Source: Fimisoma sp964619315 (GTDB lineage: Bacteria; Bacillota; Clostridia; Peptostreptococcales; Anaerovoracaceae). Taken from it: a DNA stretch of 64,000 nucleotides. Numbering within the stretch: the stretch's first letter is position 1; each line of letters opens with the position of its first letter. Below, in pieces: positions 50,754-60,409 of this stretch. Made by a program: the position numbers and the translations under genes. Location of the stretch: the NCBI GenBank assembly GCA_964619315.1, contig CAZUEH010000002.1, positions 1 through 64,000 of the forward strand. The letters are read 5' to 3'. Below the pieces are notes generated by a model, which made no database searches, was not told the origin of the DNA, and saw nothing but the letters and a program-made list of their open reading frames with translations.

Positions 50754-51644
50754 TTATTTATTGATCATTATGTCTATTGCGTGATGTAAATTTTGTATAT
50801 GAATTTCGTCACAGCCTTCCTGATATTCCCCATCCAACGACCATGCTATGTCTTCGCTGGTAGATGCGATGAATTTTTCAGAATTAACAAAAGTAATTTT
50901 ATCAGTATTATAATTTTGTGTACTAAGCATATGTACAATTTCTGTTAAATCGATAATATTCTTAGGTGCTTTTACTAATAGCATTTCAAAGAAGCCGTCG
51001 CTCATGTCCACATACTCTGGCTTAATTGTTAGAATTCCTGCCAATGTTGTCGAATTGCTGATAGCACCAAATATATAATCATCTTCATAGACTACACCAT
51101 CTGCTTCGATTTTCATATGGTGAGGTTTTATGGAAGTCAAGCTAGTGACCCCTTCTAAAATATATGCTAAGTGTCCTAACATATTCTTAGTGCTTTGAGG
51201 TGTAGAATAAGAGGTTTCAGTAAAAGCACCAAAAGAAGCAACATAAGAGAACTTTCTCCCATTAAAGCTACCTATATCTAATGGTACCTTTTTGCCAGCC
51301 GTTATTGTTTTAGCTGCCGCCAAAATATTGTTAGAAAGCTTAAGGCTGTTTGCAAAATCATTAGTGCTGCCTGCTGGAATATATCCAATTGGAACTTTTT
51401 TATCAATACTCAATAAACCTGCAACGACCTCATTGAATGTTCCATCGCCACCAATACATGTTATTAGGTCAAACTCTGCACCATAATTTGATACATACTC
51501 TGTTCCGTCTCCACGCTTAGTAGTGGTCAAAATCGTTGACATATAGCCATCTTTAGTGAAAATATCCACGATGTCTGTCAAAAATTTATTCGCTTTTTTC
51601 TTTCCCGAACATGGGTTAATAACAATAAGATTTTTCTTTTTCAT
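50754..51644 (-). CDS. Diacylglycerol/lipid kinase family protein (YegS/DagK)
   Basis: The 296-residue protein has the NAD-kinase-like catalytic fold with LIVINPCSGKKKA, the GGDGTFNEVV phosphate loop (about 82-91), PIGYIPAGSTNDFANSL and a C-terminal domain with MSDGFFEMLLVKAP. It phosphorylates diacylglycerol or a related lipid with ATP, which in Firmicutes recycles DAG released by lipoteichoic-acid synthesis. Exact lipid is not set by sequence. Confidence 0.92.
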   Translation of the reverse strand: MKKKNLIVINPCSGKKKANKFLTDIVDIFTKDGYMSTILTTTKRGDGTEYVSNYGAEFDLITCIGGDGTFNEVVAGLLSIDKKVPIGYIPAGSTNDFANSLKLSNNILAAAKTITAGKKVPLDIGSFNGRKFSYVASFGAFTETSYSTPQSTKNMLGHLAYILEGVTSLTSIKPHHMKIEADGVVYEDDYIFGAISNSTTLAGILTIKPEYVDMSDGFFEMLLVKAPKNIIDLTEIVHMLSTQNYNTDKITFVNSEKFIASTSEDIAWSLDGEYQEGCDEIHIQNLHHAIDIMINK

Positions 51645-51754
51645 TTTTCCCCTCTTGCCTACCTTTCGATAACCATTCTACAACCTTTACATAACTTTTA
51701 CAAGAAGAATCTCCATAATGGAGAGTATAACTATAGAGGTAAGCCACCTGTAAA

Positions 51755-51784
51755 ATTATAGAGCCCCTTTGAAAGAGGCTCTCT
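51755..51784 (-). terminator. Terminator of the pyr operon
   Basis: On the minus strand AGAGCC(TCTTTCAAAGG)GGCTCT forms a stem with an internal CTTT/AAAG extension, followed by ATAATTTT. It lies 2-30 bp past the pyrB stop. Confidence 0.72.
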
Positions 51785-51785
51785 T

Positions 51786-52871
51786 TTATTTTTCCTTCTG
51801 TTCGCAGTAGATACATCTATAAATTTCTTTTTCAGAATCCGCCAATTTGAATTCGTGTGCAAGTTCTTGCTCTGTTGAAGTTATACATCTTGGATTTTTA
51901 CATTTCAAGTTATCTTTAGTCACCACTTCTTTGCAATCATCAATGTCTTGCTTTTTCTCCCAATCTTCAAGAAGCTTCAAAATAAGCGCCATTCTCATAT
52001 ATTTACCATTGAGCACCTGCTTAAAATAACAAGCTCTTGAGTCCTCGTCAATGGCTATAGATATTTCGTTGACCCTAGGCAGTGGATGAAGTATGGAAAG
52101 ATTTCTCTTTGCATCATTTAACTTATCTACCGTCAATATATAACTGTCCTTAAGTCTCATGTACTCTTCTTCACTACTAAATCTTTCTTTCTGAACTCTC
52201 GTCATATAAAGAATGTCCAAAGACGGTATTGCTTCTTCCAAAGATGTTGTCTGCTCATAAGGAATATTCTTTTTACTCAAAACATCCTTTTTAACATAAC
52301 TTGGCAACTTCAATTCTTCTGGTGAAATGAGTACTACCTTTATACCCTCATACCTAGACAATGCCTGAATAAGAGAGTGAACTGTTCTACCATATTTTAA
52401 GTCACCGCAAAATCCTACTGTAAGGTTTCCGAGGCTGCCTTTTTCTCTATAAATAGTCAACAAATCAGCGAGGGTTTGTGTCGGATGATTGTGCCCCCCA
52501 TCTCCTGCATTTATTACAGGGATACTGGCATTTTTAGCCGCTACAAGGGGTGCGCCTTCTAAGGGATGTCTCATGGCAATTATGTCTGCATAGCAGCTTA
52601 TAACTTTAGCAGTGTCCGCTACGCTTTCCCCTTTGGCAGAAGACGAGCTATTGGCTTCTGAAAAGCCTATTACATTGCCTCCCAACTCGTACATTGCTGC
52701 TTCAAAACTGAGCCTTGTCCTAGTTGAAGGTTCAAAGAATAGTGTCGCCAATTTCTTCCCTTTACACTTTTGGGAATATTTCTCTGGTTTTTCTATTATG
52801 TCAATGGCCGTTTCTATGAGTTGGTCAAGTTCTTTTGTTGAAAAATCAAGTATATCAATAAGACTTCTCAT
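51786..52871 (-). CDS. pyrB: Aspartate carbamoyltransferase with C-terminal PyrI-like zinc domain (PyrBI fusion)
   Basis: The 361-residue protein has the catalytic carbamoyl-phosphate loop FFEPSTRTRLSF (about residue 45), HPTQTLADL, and the aspartate loop around VQKERF, ending with HPLPRVNEI near 262. The last 55 residues (about 305-361) are an extra domain with CKNPRC and CIYC, the four-cysteine zinc pattern of PyrI. The N-terminal allosteric nucleotide-binding domain of PyrI is missing. Catalysis at the start of the pyrimidine pathway is sure; nucleotide regulation through this tail is doubtful. It is the last pyr gene. Confidence 0.94.
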   Translation of the reverse strand: MRSLIDILDFSTKELDQLIETAIDIIEKPEKYSQKCKGKKLATLFFEPSTRTRLSFEAAMYELGGNVIGFSEANSSSSAKGESVADTAKVISCYADIIAMRHPLEGAPLVAAKNASIPVINAGDGGHNHPTQTLADLLTIYREKGSLGNLTVGFCGDLKYGRTVHSLIQALSRYEGIKVVLISPEELKLPSYVKKDVLSKKNIPYEQTTSLEEAIPSLDILYMTRVQKERFSSEEEYMRLKDSYILTVDKLNDAKRNLSILHPLPRVNEISIAIDEDSRACYFKQVLNGKYMRMALILKLLEDWEKKQDIDDCKEVVTKDNLKCKNPRCITSTEQELAHEFKLADSEKEIYRCIYCEQKEK

Positions 52872-52882
52872 ATATTCTCCCC

Positions 52883-53512
52883 CTATTTAATCCAACTCTC
52901 GTCAGATGGATTGTTTCTGAAAGCTATCAATCTATCTATATCCTCAGTCTTTATGTAACCTTCCTCTGCTGCAACGTTAGCTATAATATCAAAGTTGGTA
53001 AGGGAAATATTCTTCACGTTAGCTTCTGCTAATCTTTCCAAACCTTTTTTCATGCCATAAGTAAATATACTTACAACTCCAAGGACTTCAGCTCCTGCTT
53101 CTCTAAGAACATTGACTACTTCTATAACACTGCCACCTGTAGAAATCAAATCCTCTACAACTACTACCTTTTGGCCTTTTTCCAATTTACCTTCAATCTG
53201 ATTTTGTCTTCCGTGACCTTTTGCTCCGGAACGAACATATCCCATTGGCATATCAAGAAGATGGGCGGTTATAGCAGCATGTGCAATACCTGCAGTTGAT
53301 GTTCCCATAATAACTTCTGCTTCAGGGTAATTATTTTTAATCAGTTTTGCAAGACCTTCTTCTACATCGTTTCTAACTTCTGGTGCTGTCAAAGTAAGGC
53401 GGTTGTCACAATATACTGGGCTTTTAATTCCACTGGCCCAAGTGAATGGCTCCTCTGGGCTAAAAAACACTGCTCTAATGGAGAGCAAACCTTTTGCTAT
53501 TTTCTTTTCCAT
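52883..53512 (-). CDS. pyrE: Orotate phosphoribosyltransferase
   Basis: Converts orotate and PRPP to OMP. The 209-residue type I PRTase has the PRPP loop VVVVEDLISTGGSVIEVV (about 120), SGIKSPVYCDNR for orotate, and YVRSGAKGHGRQNQIEG (flexible catalytic loop, Lys). Its length is typical, and it lies between pyrF and pyrB with 11-13-bp gaps. Confidence 0.95.
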   Translation of the reverse strand: MEKKIAKGLLSIRAVFFSPEEPFTWASGIKSPVYCDNRLTLTAPEVRNDVEEGLAKLIKNNYPEAEVIMGTSTAGIAHAAITAHLLDMPMGYVRSGAKGHGRQNQIEGKLEKGQKVVVVEDLISTGGSVIEVVNVLREAGAEVLGVVSIFTYGMKKGLERLAEANVKNISLTNFDIIANVAAEEGYIKTEDIDRLIAFRNNPSDESWIK

Positions 53513-53525
53513 TTTCGTCTCCTAT

Positions 53526-54224
53526 CTAATCAACAAATTCATTTATGCATCTTTCATACGCAGCCACTGGATCACTGGCTGAGGTTATAGGTCGTCCAAC
53601 TACTATGTAATCCGAACCTATCTTTTTAGCTTCCTCTGGCGTCATCACGCGTTTTTGATCTCCTGCATCACCATCTGCAAATCTAACTCCTGGAGTTACT
53701 GTTAAGAACTCTTTGCCACAGGTCTCATGGACCTTAGCAGCTTCTAGTGGTGAACAAACTACACCGTCAAGTCCTGCTTTTTTTGTGTTAAGTGCGTAAT
53801 GAGCAACAACTTTGTCTATTTCTTCATCAATTAACAAATCTCTTGTCATAGTTTGCTGATCAGTTGAGGTAAGCTGTGTAACCGCTATTATCAATGGTCT
53901 TGTCCCATCCGCCCTAGTTAGTCCTTCTAATGCTGCTCCCATCATCGGTATGGTTCCTGCCGCATGGACATTGCACATGTCCACATCTAGTCTTGACAGG
54001 GAGGCCATAGCTTTTTTAACAGTATTAGGTATGTCATGAAGTTTAATGTCTAAGAATATCTTATGGCCTCTTCTCTTTACTTCTCTAACTATTTGTGGCC
54101 CCTCAGCATAGAACAGTTCCATGCCTATCTTTATAAAAGGTTTTTTATCTGTAAATTTATCTAAGAATTCAAAAACTTTATCTGCACTATCAAAATCACA
54201 AGCTACAATAACATCTCTTCCCAT
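53526..54224 (-). CDS. pyrF: Orotidine 5'-phosphate decarboxylase
   Basis: Final step to UMP. The 232-residue TIM barrel carries DIKLHDIPNTV (catalytic D-x-K-x-x-D, about 60), PLIIAVTQLTS and the phosphate loop TPGVRFADGDAGDQ, then YIVVGRPIT. It begins on the same base at which pyrD ends (54224), so it is translationally coupled. Confidence 0.96.
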   Translation of the reverse strand: MGRDVIVACDFDSADKVFEFLDKFTDKKPFIKIGMELFYAEGPQIVREVKRRGHKIFLDIKLHDIPNTVKKAMASLSRLDVDMCNVHAAGTIPMMGAALEGLTRADGTRPLIIAVTQLTSTDQQTMTRDLLIDEEIDKVVAHYALNTKKAGLDGVVCSPLEAAKVHETCGKEFLTVTPGVRFADGDAGDQKRVMTPEEAKKIGSDYIVVGRPITSASDPVAAYERCINEFVD

Positions 54225-55135
54225 TAGATGGCACCTCCTATTATACTCTTCAGGGATTCTATCCCATACTTCTTCATTGTCTCCGGCAAATTATTGATTA
54301 TATCTCTACATGCATAAGGATTGACTAAGTTAGCTGCTCCAACTTGTACTGCAGTAGCCCCTGCTAACATCATTTCTATAACATCCTCTGCTGTAGATAC
54401 TCCACCCATACCTACTACTGGAATTTTCACCTCTGAGGCCACTTGATAAACCATTCTAAGGGCTACTGGAAATATAGCGCTTCCAGAAAATCCACCCATT
54501 TTATTAGCAATAATAGGTTTCTTTGTCTTAAGGTCTATTCTCATTCCAAGTAATGTATTTATGAGGCTGATTCCGTCTGCACCTGCTTCTTCACAGGCCT
54601 TAGCGATTGATACTATGTCGGTAACATTTGGTGACAACTTTATAATCACTGGTTTAGTTGTAACCGCTTTGACCGCTTTTGTTACTTCTGCCGCAGCTTC
54701 TTCTGAAGTTCCAAAACTCATTCCGCCTCCGTGAACATTAGGGCAACTTACATTAACTTCAAGCCAGCCCACTTGGTCACATTTATCAAGCTTTTGACAA
54801 GTTGAAACATATTCTTCTGTGGAAAATCCACTAACGTTAGCCATAACTTTTTTGGAAAAGCATTTATCTAACTTCGGCAATTCTTCAGCAATCACCTTAT
54901 CTACTCCTGGGTTTTGAAGTCCGACTGCGTTGATCATGCCTGCGGTACATTCTGCAATCCTCGGTGTTGGGTTGCCAAATCTAGCTTCCGCCGTAGTTCC
55001 CTTAAAGGAAAACGATCCTAGCATATTTATGTCATAAAGTTCCGCAAATTCATATCCATATCCAAAGGTACCGCTGGCGGCCATGACAGGGTTGTCCATA
55101 TCTATTCCGCATAGTTTTACTTTCATTTCTGCCAT
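54224..55135 (-). CDS. pyrD: Dihydroorotate dehydrogenase B, catalytic subunit
   Basis: Class 1B FMN enzyme oxidising dihydroorotate, passing electrons through PyrK to NAD+. The 303-residue barrel has NPVMAASGTFGYG, catalytic Cys in NVSCPNVHGGG (about 131) and FMN-phosphate loops VGMGGVSTAEDV and AVQVGAANL. Its start overlaps the pyrK stop by 13 bp, and pyrK supplies the electron-transfer partner. Confidence 0.96.
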   Translation of the reverse strand: MAEMKVKLCGIDMDNPVMAASGTFGYGYEFAELYDINMLGSFSFKGTTAEARFGNPTPRIAECTAGMINAVGLQNPGVDKVIAEELPKLDKCFSKKVMANVSGFSTEEYVSTCQKLDKCDQVGWLEVNVSCPNVHGGGMSFGTSEEAAAEVTKAVKAVTTKPVIIKLSPNVTDIVSIAKACEEAGADGISLINTLLGMRIDLKTKKPIIANKMGGFSGSAIFPVALRMVYQVASEVKIPVVGMGGVSTAEDVIEMMLAGATAVQVGAANLVNPYACRDIINNLPETMKKYGIESLKSIIGGAI

Positions 55136-55857
55136 ATTACTTCCTCCTTTCGCAGTACCGGTCCATCCTTACAAATTCTTTTGTCTCCATACAGAGTTTT
55201 GCAAGAGCATCCCATACAAGCTCCAAATCCACAAGCCATTCGCTCCTCAAAACTAAGTTGCCCCTCAGTTTTAGAAATATCACTTATTGACTTAAGCATA
55301 GCTTCAGGCCCACAACTATAAAAATAGGAGTAGTCCATGTTTTCCATCGCCTTTGTAACAAATCCCTTAATGCCATAGGAACCATCAACAGTTGTTACCT
55401 TGACATCTGCTCCAAGTTCTTTGAATTCTTCTTCGTAAAAAACTTCAGAGGCAGTGTTGAAGCCTAAAATCACTTTGATGCTTTTGCCTTCTTCTCTAAG
55501 TTTTTTGGCCAGTAAGTACATAGGCGGAACTCCTACTCCACCTCCTACTAAAAGCGGCGCATCTCCTGCACACGAAAGGTCATAGCCGTTGCCTAAACCT
55601 GTCAATATGTCGAGGGTACCCTCTTCCATCTGGGCCATTTTCTCGGTTCCCTTTCCCACAACTTTGTATATTATGGTAAGACAATCTCCTTCTACATCAC
55701 AGACTGAAATAGGTCTTCTAAGAAAAAGTCCATCTAGTTTAACATTGACAAACTGTCCTGGTCCTTTTATTTCCGACACATCCCCCTCAAGGCGCATTTT
55801 CATTATGTCCTTTGTAAGAGGCACATTTTCTTTTATAGTAAATATCTCCTGCTTCAT
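55123..55857 (-). CDS. pyrK: Dihydroorotate dehydrogenase B, electron-transfer subunit
   Basis: The 244-residue ferredoxin-reductase-fold protein has FAD-binding RPISVCD, NAD motif VGGGVGVPPMYLLAKKL, and the [2Fe-2S] cysteines MACGFGACMGCSCKT...C at 207-225. With PyrD it forms the heterotetramer that uses NAD+. Position next to pyrD confirms it. Confidence 0.95.
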   Translation of the reverse strand: MKQEIFTIKENVPLTKDIMKMRLEGDVSEIKGPGQFVNVKLDGLFLRRPISVCDVEGDCLTIIYKVVGKGTEKMAQMEEGTLDILTGLGNGYDLSCAGDAPLLVGGGVGVPPMYLLAKKLREEGKSIKVILGFNTASEVFYEEEFKELGADVKVTTVDGSYGIKGFVTKAMENMDYSYFYSCGPEAMLKSISDISKTEGQLSFEERMACGFGACMGCSCKTLYGDKRICKDGPVLRKEEVIWQK

Positions 55858-55866
55858 ATCTTCTCC

Positions 55867-58800
55867 TTATGCGTCTATAGTAGAAATACGCAAAGTAGTT
55901 TCTTCCAGTACATCCAATAGCACCCTTACTGTATCTAGTGCAGTAAATATATTGGCGTTATTCTGGGTCGCATATTTTCTTATTTTATATCCATCATTAA
56001 GTTGTCCTGAGGATCCTATTTCGCTAGTGTTAATGATGTACGCTATATGACCTTGGCGAATTGATTGTTCTATCTCATCGCTTCCCTCACTTATTTTCTT
56101 GAGAATTCTTGTTCTGATTCCATTGTTCTTGAGGAATTTTGCAGTTCCCTCTGTAGCTTCAATGTTGAACCCTAAATTATAGAATCTTCGTATTAGCTCT
56201 AACGCTTCATCTTTGTCCTTATCAGAGATTGTCGCAAAGACTGTTCCATAATTTTGCAACTTCATTCCCGAAGCCTGCAAGCCTTTATATAATGCCCTGT
56301 TCAACTTATCATCATAGCCTATAGCCTCACCTGTAGATTTCATTTCTGGGGAAAGATAAGCATCTAAGCCTCTTATCTTGTTAAATGAGAATACAGGTAC
56401 TTTGACATACCATCTCTTCTTTTCATCAGGATATATATCAAAGATTCCTTGTTCCTTAAGGCTCTTGCCTAAAATTACTTCTGTAGCTATATCTGCTAAG
56501 CTGTAACCAGTCGCTTTGGAAAGGAACGGCACGGTTCTAGAAGATCTTGGGTTAACTTCTATAATAAATACATTCTCATCCTTATCTACAATAAACTGGA
56601 TATTATATAGACCTACTATGCCTATTCCTAGTCCGAGTTTCTTTGCATATTGAAGTATTGTACCTTTTACCTTGTCCGAAATGCTAAATGCTGGATATAC
56701 GCTTATCGAGTCTCCGCTATGAATTCCTGTACGCTCAACTAATTCCATTATACCAGGAATAAATACATTTGTTCCGTCACAAATAGCATCTATTTCGACT
56801 TCCTTGCCTATTATATATTTGTCTACTAATACTGGTTTATCTTCGTCGATTTCTACAGCAGTTTTTAGATATTGTCTTATCTGTTCTTCATTGCCAACAA
56901 TTTGCATTGCTCTGCCTCCAAGAACGAAGCTTGGTCTAACTAGAACTGGATAGCCAATCTCTGATGCCACCTTGACACCATCTTCTATATTTGTTATTGC
57001 TTTACCTTCTGGCTGAGGTATATCTAACTCCTTTAGAATCTTTTCAAAGCTGTCTCTGTTTTCAGCTCTTTCAATTGCATCACAATCAGTACCAATTATC
57101 TTGACACCTCTTTCTTTAAGAGGTTGTGCCAAGTTTATAGCTGTCTGTCCACCTAATGCCGCAATGACTCCCTCAGGTTTTTCAAATTCAACGATGTTTA
57201 TTACGTCTTCTACAGTAAGTGGCTCAAAGTACAATTTGTCGCCAGTTGTATAGTCTGTGGAAACGGTTTCTGGATTGTTGTTAATGATTATAGCTTCATA
57301 ACCGGCTTTTTTGATTGTAGTAACAGCGTGAACTGTGGAATAGTCAAATTCCACCCCCTGCCCTATACGAATAGGACCTGCACCTAAAACAATTATCTTT
57401 TTCTTGTCAGTTTTAATTGAAGCATTCTGGTCGGTGTATGACGAATAGAAATATGGAATGTACGCACCTGTATGTAGAGTATCCACCATCTTATATACTG
57501 GCATCATTTTTTCTGCGACTCTAATGTCGTACACTTCTTTTTCATTTTTGTTCCAAAGTTTAGCGATGAATTTGTCTGAAAATCCTATTACTTTGGCAGA
57601 AGCAAGGACTTCTTTGTCTCCTACGTTGCTCCTTAGTTCTTTTTCCTTGTCGATTATTTTTTTAATGGACTCCAGGAAATATGGGGTTATTTTTGTAATT
57701 TTATGGAGTTCTTCTATAGAAACCCCTTGTCTCATAAGTTCTGCAATAGCAAAGATGTTGTCATCTCTAAATTCCTCTATATATTCCAGCATCTCCGCTT
57801 TAGTCATGGCATCAAATTTTTCAATGTGAATATGGCAAGCTCCGATTTCTAAAGATCTGATTGACTTAAGCAAACATTCTTCTAGATTTGAGCCTATTCC
57901 CATTACTTCGCCTGTAGCCTTCATCTGTGTACCTAATACGTTTTGGGCCGCAGCAAATTTGTCAAATGGGAATCTAGGAAGTTTAGCCACCACATAATCA
58001 AGTCTCGGCTCTATAGCAGCAGTGGTATTTGCAATTTCTATTTCTTCTAAGCCCATGCCAACAGCAATCTTGGCAGTAACTCTAGCTATAGGATATCCAC
58101 TCGCCTTTGATGCCAACGCAGAAGATCTTGATACTCTTGGGTTTACTTCTATAAGATAATATTCACTTGAATTAGGGCTCAACGCAAACTGCACGTTACA
58201 GCCACCCGCAATTTTAAGTTCTCTTATAATTTTAATCGCACTGTCATTAAGCATCTTAAGGTCGTGATCGTTTAATGTCATTATAGGTGCAACAACTATA
58301 GAGTCCCCTGTATGAACTCCTACTGGGTCGATATTTTCCATACCGCATATGGTTATAGCCTTGTCAGATGAATCACGCATTACTTCGAATTCTATTTCTT
58401 TGAACCCTTTTACGCTTTTTTCTACGAGCACTTGATGAACTGGGGAAAGTTTGAAAGCGTTTTCTGCAAGTTCCATAAGTTCTTCTTCATCGTATGCAAA
58501 GCCACCACCTGTGCCGCCAAGGGTAAAGGCAGGACGCAACACAACAGGGTATCCTATTTCTATTGCAGCTGCTTTTGCTTCTTCTATTTTATATGTAATT
58601 CTAGATGGTATAGTCGGCTCGCCTATTGATTGGCACATTTCTTTGAACAGCTCTCTGTCTTCAGCTCTTTCTATGCTTTCGCCATTGGTTCCAAGAAGTT
58701 CTACACCGCATTCTCTAAGTATGCCTTTTTTCTCAAGTTGCATCGCCAAGTTAAGGCCAGTCTGTCCGCCTATCCCTGGAACTATTGCATCAGGTCTTTC

Positions 58801-59040
58801 GTGTCTCAAAATCTTTGCTATGTACTCCAATGTCAAAGGTTCCATGTAAACCTTATCTGCTATGGATGTATCTGTCATTATTGTTGCAGGATTGGAATTG
58901 ACTAATACTACTTCATATCCTTCCTCCTTTAGGGCAAGGCACGCTTGAGTTCCTGCGTAATCGAACTCCGCTGCTTGTCCTATTACTATAGGGCCTGATC
59001 CAATAATTAAAATTTTCTTAATGTCTGTTCTCTTTGCCAT
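55867..59040 (-). CDS. carB: Carbamoyl-phosphate synthase large subunit
   Basis: The 1057-residue ATP-grasp enzyme makes carbamoyl phosphate. It has two homologous synthetase halves (IGSGPIVIGQAAEFDYAGTQA and LGAGPIRIGQGVEFDYSTVHA), an oligomerisation region, and a C-terminal allosteric MGS-like domain (about 935-1057) for nucleotide control. ATG 59040 with GGAG at proper spacing. The glutaminase partner carA is not next to it or anywhere in the window, contrary to the usual carAB pair. Confidence 0.97.
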   Translation of the reverse strand: MAKRTDIKKILIIGSGPIVIGQAAEFDYAGTQACLALKEEGYEVVLVNSNPATIMTDTSIADKVYMEPLTLEYIAKILRHERPDAIVPGIGGQTGLNLAMQLEKKGILRECGVELLGTNGESIERAEDRELFKEMCQSIGEPTIPSRITYKIEEAKAAAIEIGYPVVLRPAFTLGGTGGGFAYDEEELMELAENAFKLSPVHQVLVEKSVKGFKEIEFEVMRDSSDKAITICGMENIDPVGVHTGDSIVVAPIMTLNDHDLKMLNDSAIKIIRELKIAGGCNVQFALSPNSSEYYLIEVNPRVSRSSALASKASGYPIARVTAKIAVGMGLEEIEIANTTAAIEPRLDYVVAKLPRFPFDKFAAAQNVLGTQMKATGEVMGIGSNLEECLLKSIRSLEIGACHIHIEKFDAMTKAEMLEYIEEFRDDNIFAIAELMRQGVSIEELHKITKITPYFLESIKKIIDKEKELRSNVGDKEVLASAKVIGFSDKFIAKLWNKNEKEVYDIRVAEKMMPVYKMVDTLHTGAYIPYFYSSYTDQNASIKTDKKKIIVLGAGPIRIGQGVEFDYSTVHAVTTIKKAGYEAIIINNNPETVSTDYTTGDKLYFEPLTVEDVINIVEFEKPEGVIAALGGQTAINLAQPLKERGVKIIGTDCDAIERAENRDSFEKILKELDIPQPEGKAITNIEDGVKVASEIGYPVLVRPSFVLGGRAMQIVGNEEQIRQYLKTAVEIDEDKPVLVDKYIIGKEVEIDAICDGTNVFIPGIMELVERTGIHSGDSISVYPAFSISDKVKGTILQYAKKLGLGIGIVGLYNIQFIVDKDENVFIIEVNPRSSRTVPFLSKATGYSLADIATEVILGKSLKEQGIFDIYPDEKKRWYVKVPVFSFNKIRGLDAYLSPEMKSTGEAIGYDDKLNRALYKGLQASGMKLQNYGTVFATISDKDKDEALELIRRFYNLGFNIEATEGTAKFLKNNGIRTRILKKISEGSDEIEQSIRQGHIAYIINTSEIGSSGQLNDGYKIRKYATQNNANIFTALDTVRVLLDVLEETTLRISTIDA

Positions 59041-59058
59041 ACTAACCATCTCCTTACT

Positions 59059-60267
59059 TTATTTAAAAACAATTTTGCCATTATTTACTGTTAAAAGGCA
59101 TTTTCCATATACCTTGTTGCCTGCAAACGGAGTTGCTCTACCTTTAGAGTGAAACTCTTCTGGGTTTATTACCGTTTCTTCTAAACTCCATATGCAGAAG
59201 TCATTTTTCAATGGAATTCCAAACCTTTTGCGTGGATTTATTGCAATAAGTTCTATGAGTTTCTCTATAGAAATTACTTCCCTTTTTACTAAATGTGTAT
59301 AAAGCAGCGGAAAGGCCGTCTCTATACCTACTATTCCAAAGGCACTTTGTGCAAGTCCCTTAGATTTTTCTTCCTCCGAGTGAGGTGCATGGTCGGTAGC
59401 TATCATATCGATAGTTCCATCTTGTATTCCCTCGAGCAAAGCCTTTTTATCCTCAGCACTTCGCAATGGCGGATTCATTTTAAATCTACCTTCTTCTTTT
59501 AAATCGCTATCATCTAATATTAAATAGTGTGGCGCCGTTTCGCAGGTTACATTTACGCCATCCTTTTTTGCATCTCTTATAACCTGAACGCTTTCCTTAG
59601 TGGAAATATGGCAAACATGATATGCACATCCTGTTTCCTTCGCTAGTTTCAGGTCTCTTTCTATTTGCTTGTATTCGCTTTCTGAACAAATCCCTTTGTG
59701 ATTGTGTTCCTTTGCATATTGTCCATCATGAATATATCCCCCATGTAAAAGACTGTTGTCTTCACAATGGGCCACAATTAATTTATTAAGGGCTTTTGCT
59801 CTAATCATGGCATCTCTCATCATCGCCTCATCTTGCACTCCCTTGCCATCGTCTGAAAAAGCGATTGCCTTTGGGCCAAGATCTTCGAGCGGCGCGATTT
59901 CTTCCCCGTTTTGTCCAATAGTTATGGAAGCATATGGGTACACAGAGATTACTGCATCTTCATCTATTATTTGTTGTTGCGCCTGCAAATTTTCTACGCT
60001 GTCAGGCACTGGATTTAGGTTCGGCATTGTGCATACGGCGGTATACCCACCTCTTGCCGCAGCTTTGCTTCCACTTAAGATTGTTTCCTTATAAGAAAAA
60101 CCCGGCTCTCTGAAATGCACATGTACATCGCAAAAACCGGGAAAAATAAAATACTCACTACTGTTGAAGCTTTCAACTGTATCAAATGAAGCGTCCTCTA
60201 AAGAGAAGGTTAGTTCATCTGCTAAATAGTTGATATTGAGCTTATTTGTCTTGTCGAATTTTTTCAT
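59059..60267 (-). CDS. pyrC: Dihydroorotase
   Basis: Cyclises carbamoyl aspartate. The 402-residue amidohydrolase has the metal motifs FCDVHVHFREPGF (about 49), EETI.SGSKAAARGG, HVCHISTKESV, and TDHAPHSEEEK with its catalytic Asp (about 300). ATG 60267 follows GGAAAGGAA; the longer ORF runs through the leader terminator and is not used. First gene of the pyr operon, with carB 18 bp downstream. Confidence 0.95.
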   Translation of the reverse strand: MKKFDKTNKLNINYLADELTFSLEDASFDTVESFNSSEYFIFPGFCDVHVHFREPGFSYKETILSGSKAAARGGYTAVCTMPNLNPVPDSVENLQAQQQIIDEDAVISVYPYASITIGQNGEEIAPLEDLGPKAIAFSDDGKGVQDEAMMRDAMIRAKALNKLIVAHCEDNSLLHGGYIHDGQYAKEHNHKGICSESEYKQIERDLKLAKETGCAYHVCHISTKESVQVIRDAKKDGVNVTCETAPHYLILDDSDLKEEGRFKMNPPLRSAEDKKALLEGIQDGTIDMIATDHAPHSEEEKSKGLAQSAFGIVGIETAFPLLYTHLVKREVISIEKLIELIAINPRKRFGIPLKNDFCIWSLEETVINPEEFHSKGRATPFAGNKVYGKCLLTVNNGKIVFK

Positions 60268-60286
60268 GAATAGTTCCTTTCCAAAC

Positions 60287-60390
60287 AAAAAATCTTGCCA
60301 AAGGTGGCAAGACAAATACGCGCTAAGATACACAGCTATCGCTGTATCAAAACATATTCATTCAATCTTGCCGATCTCTCTGTATCGTTT
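60287..60390 (-). ncRNA. PyrR-type attenuator leader of the pyr operon
   Basis: The minus-strand leader has a hairpin CGAT-ACAGAGAG-ATCG (60387-60372), close to the PyrR binding loop with its conserved CAGAGAG, then GGCAAGA (60372-60366). Further on, TCTTGCCA/TGGCAAGA (60312-60305 and 60300-60293) makes a terminator followed by ATTTTTT. GGCAAGA can pair with TCTTGCC as an antiterminator. PyrR bound with UMP should hold the first hairpin and allow termination. The pyrR gene itself is not in the window. Confidence 0.78.
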
Positions 60391-60409
60391 TTAAAGATTT
60401 ATCTAAATA

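Noticed and set aside
51616..51816. 66-residue minus-strand frame spanning the pyrB end and lipid-kinase start
   Set aside because: It crosses the pyr terminator and overlaps both neighbouring genes in another frame; no support for translation.
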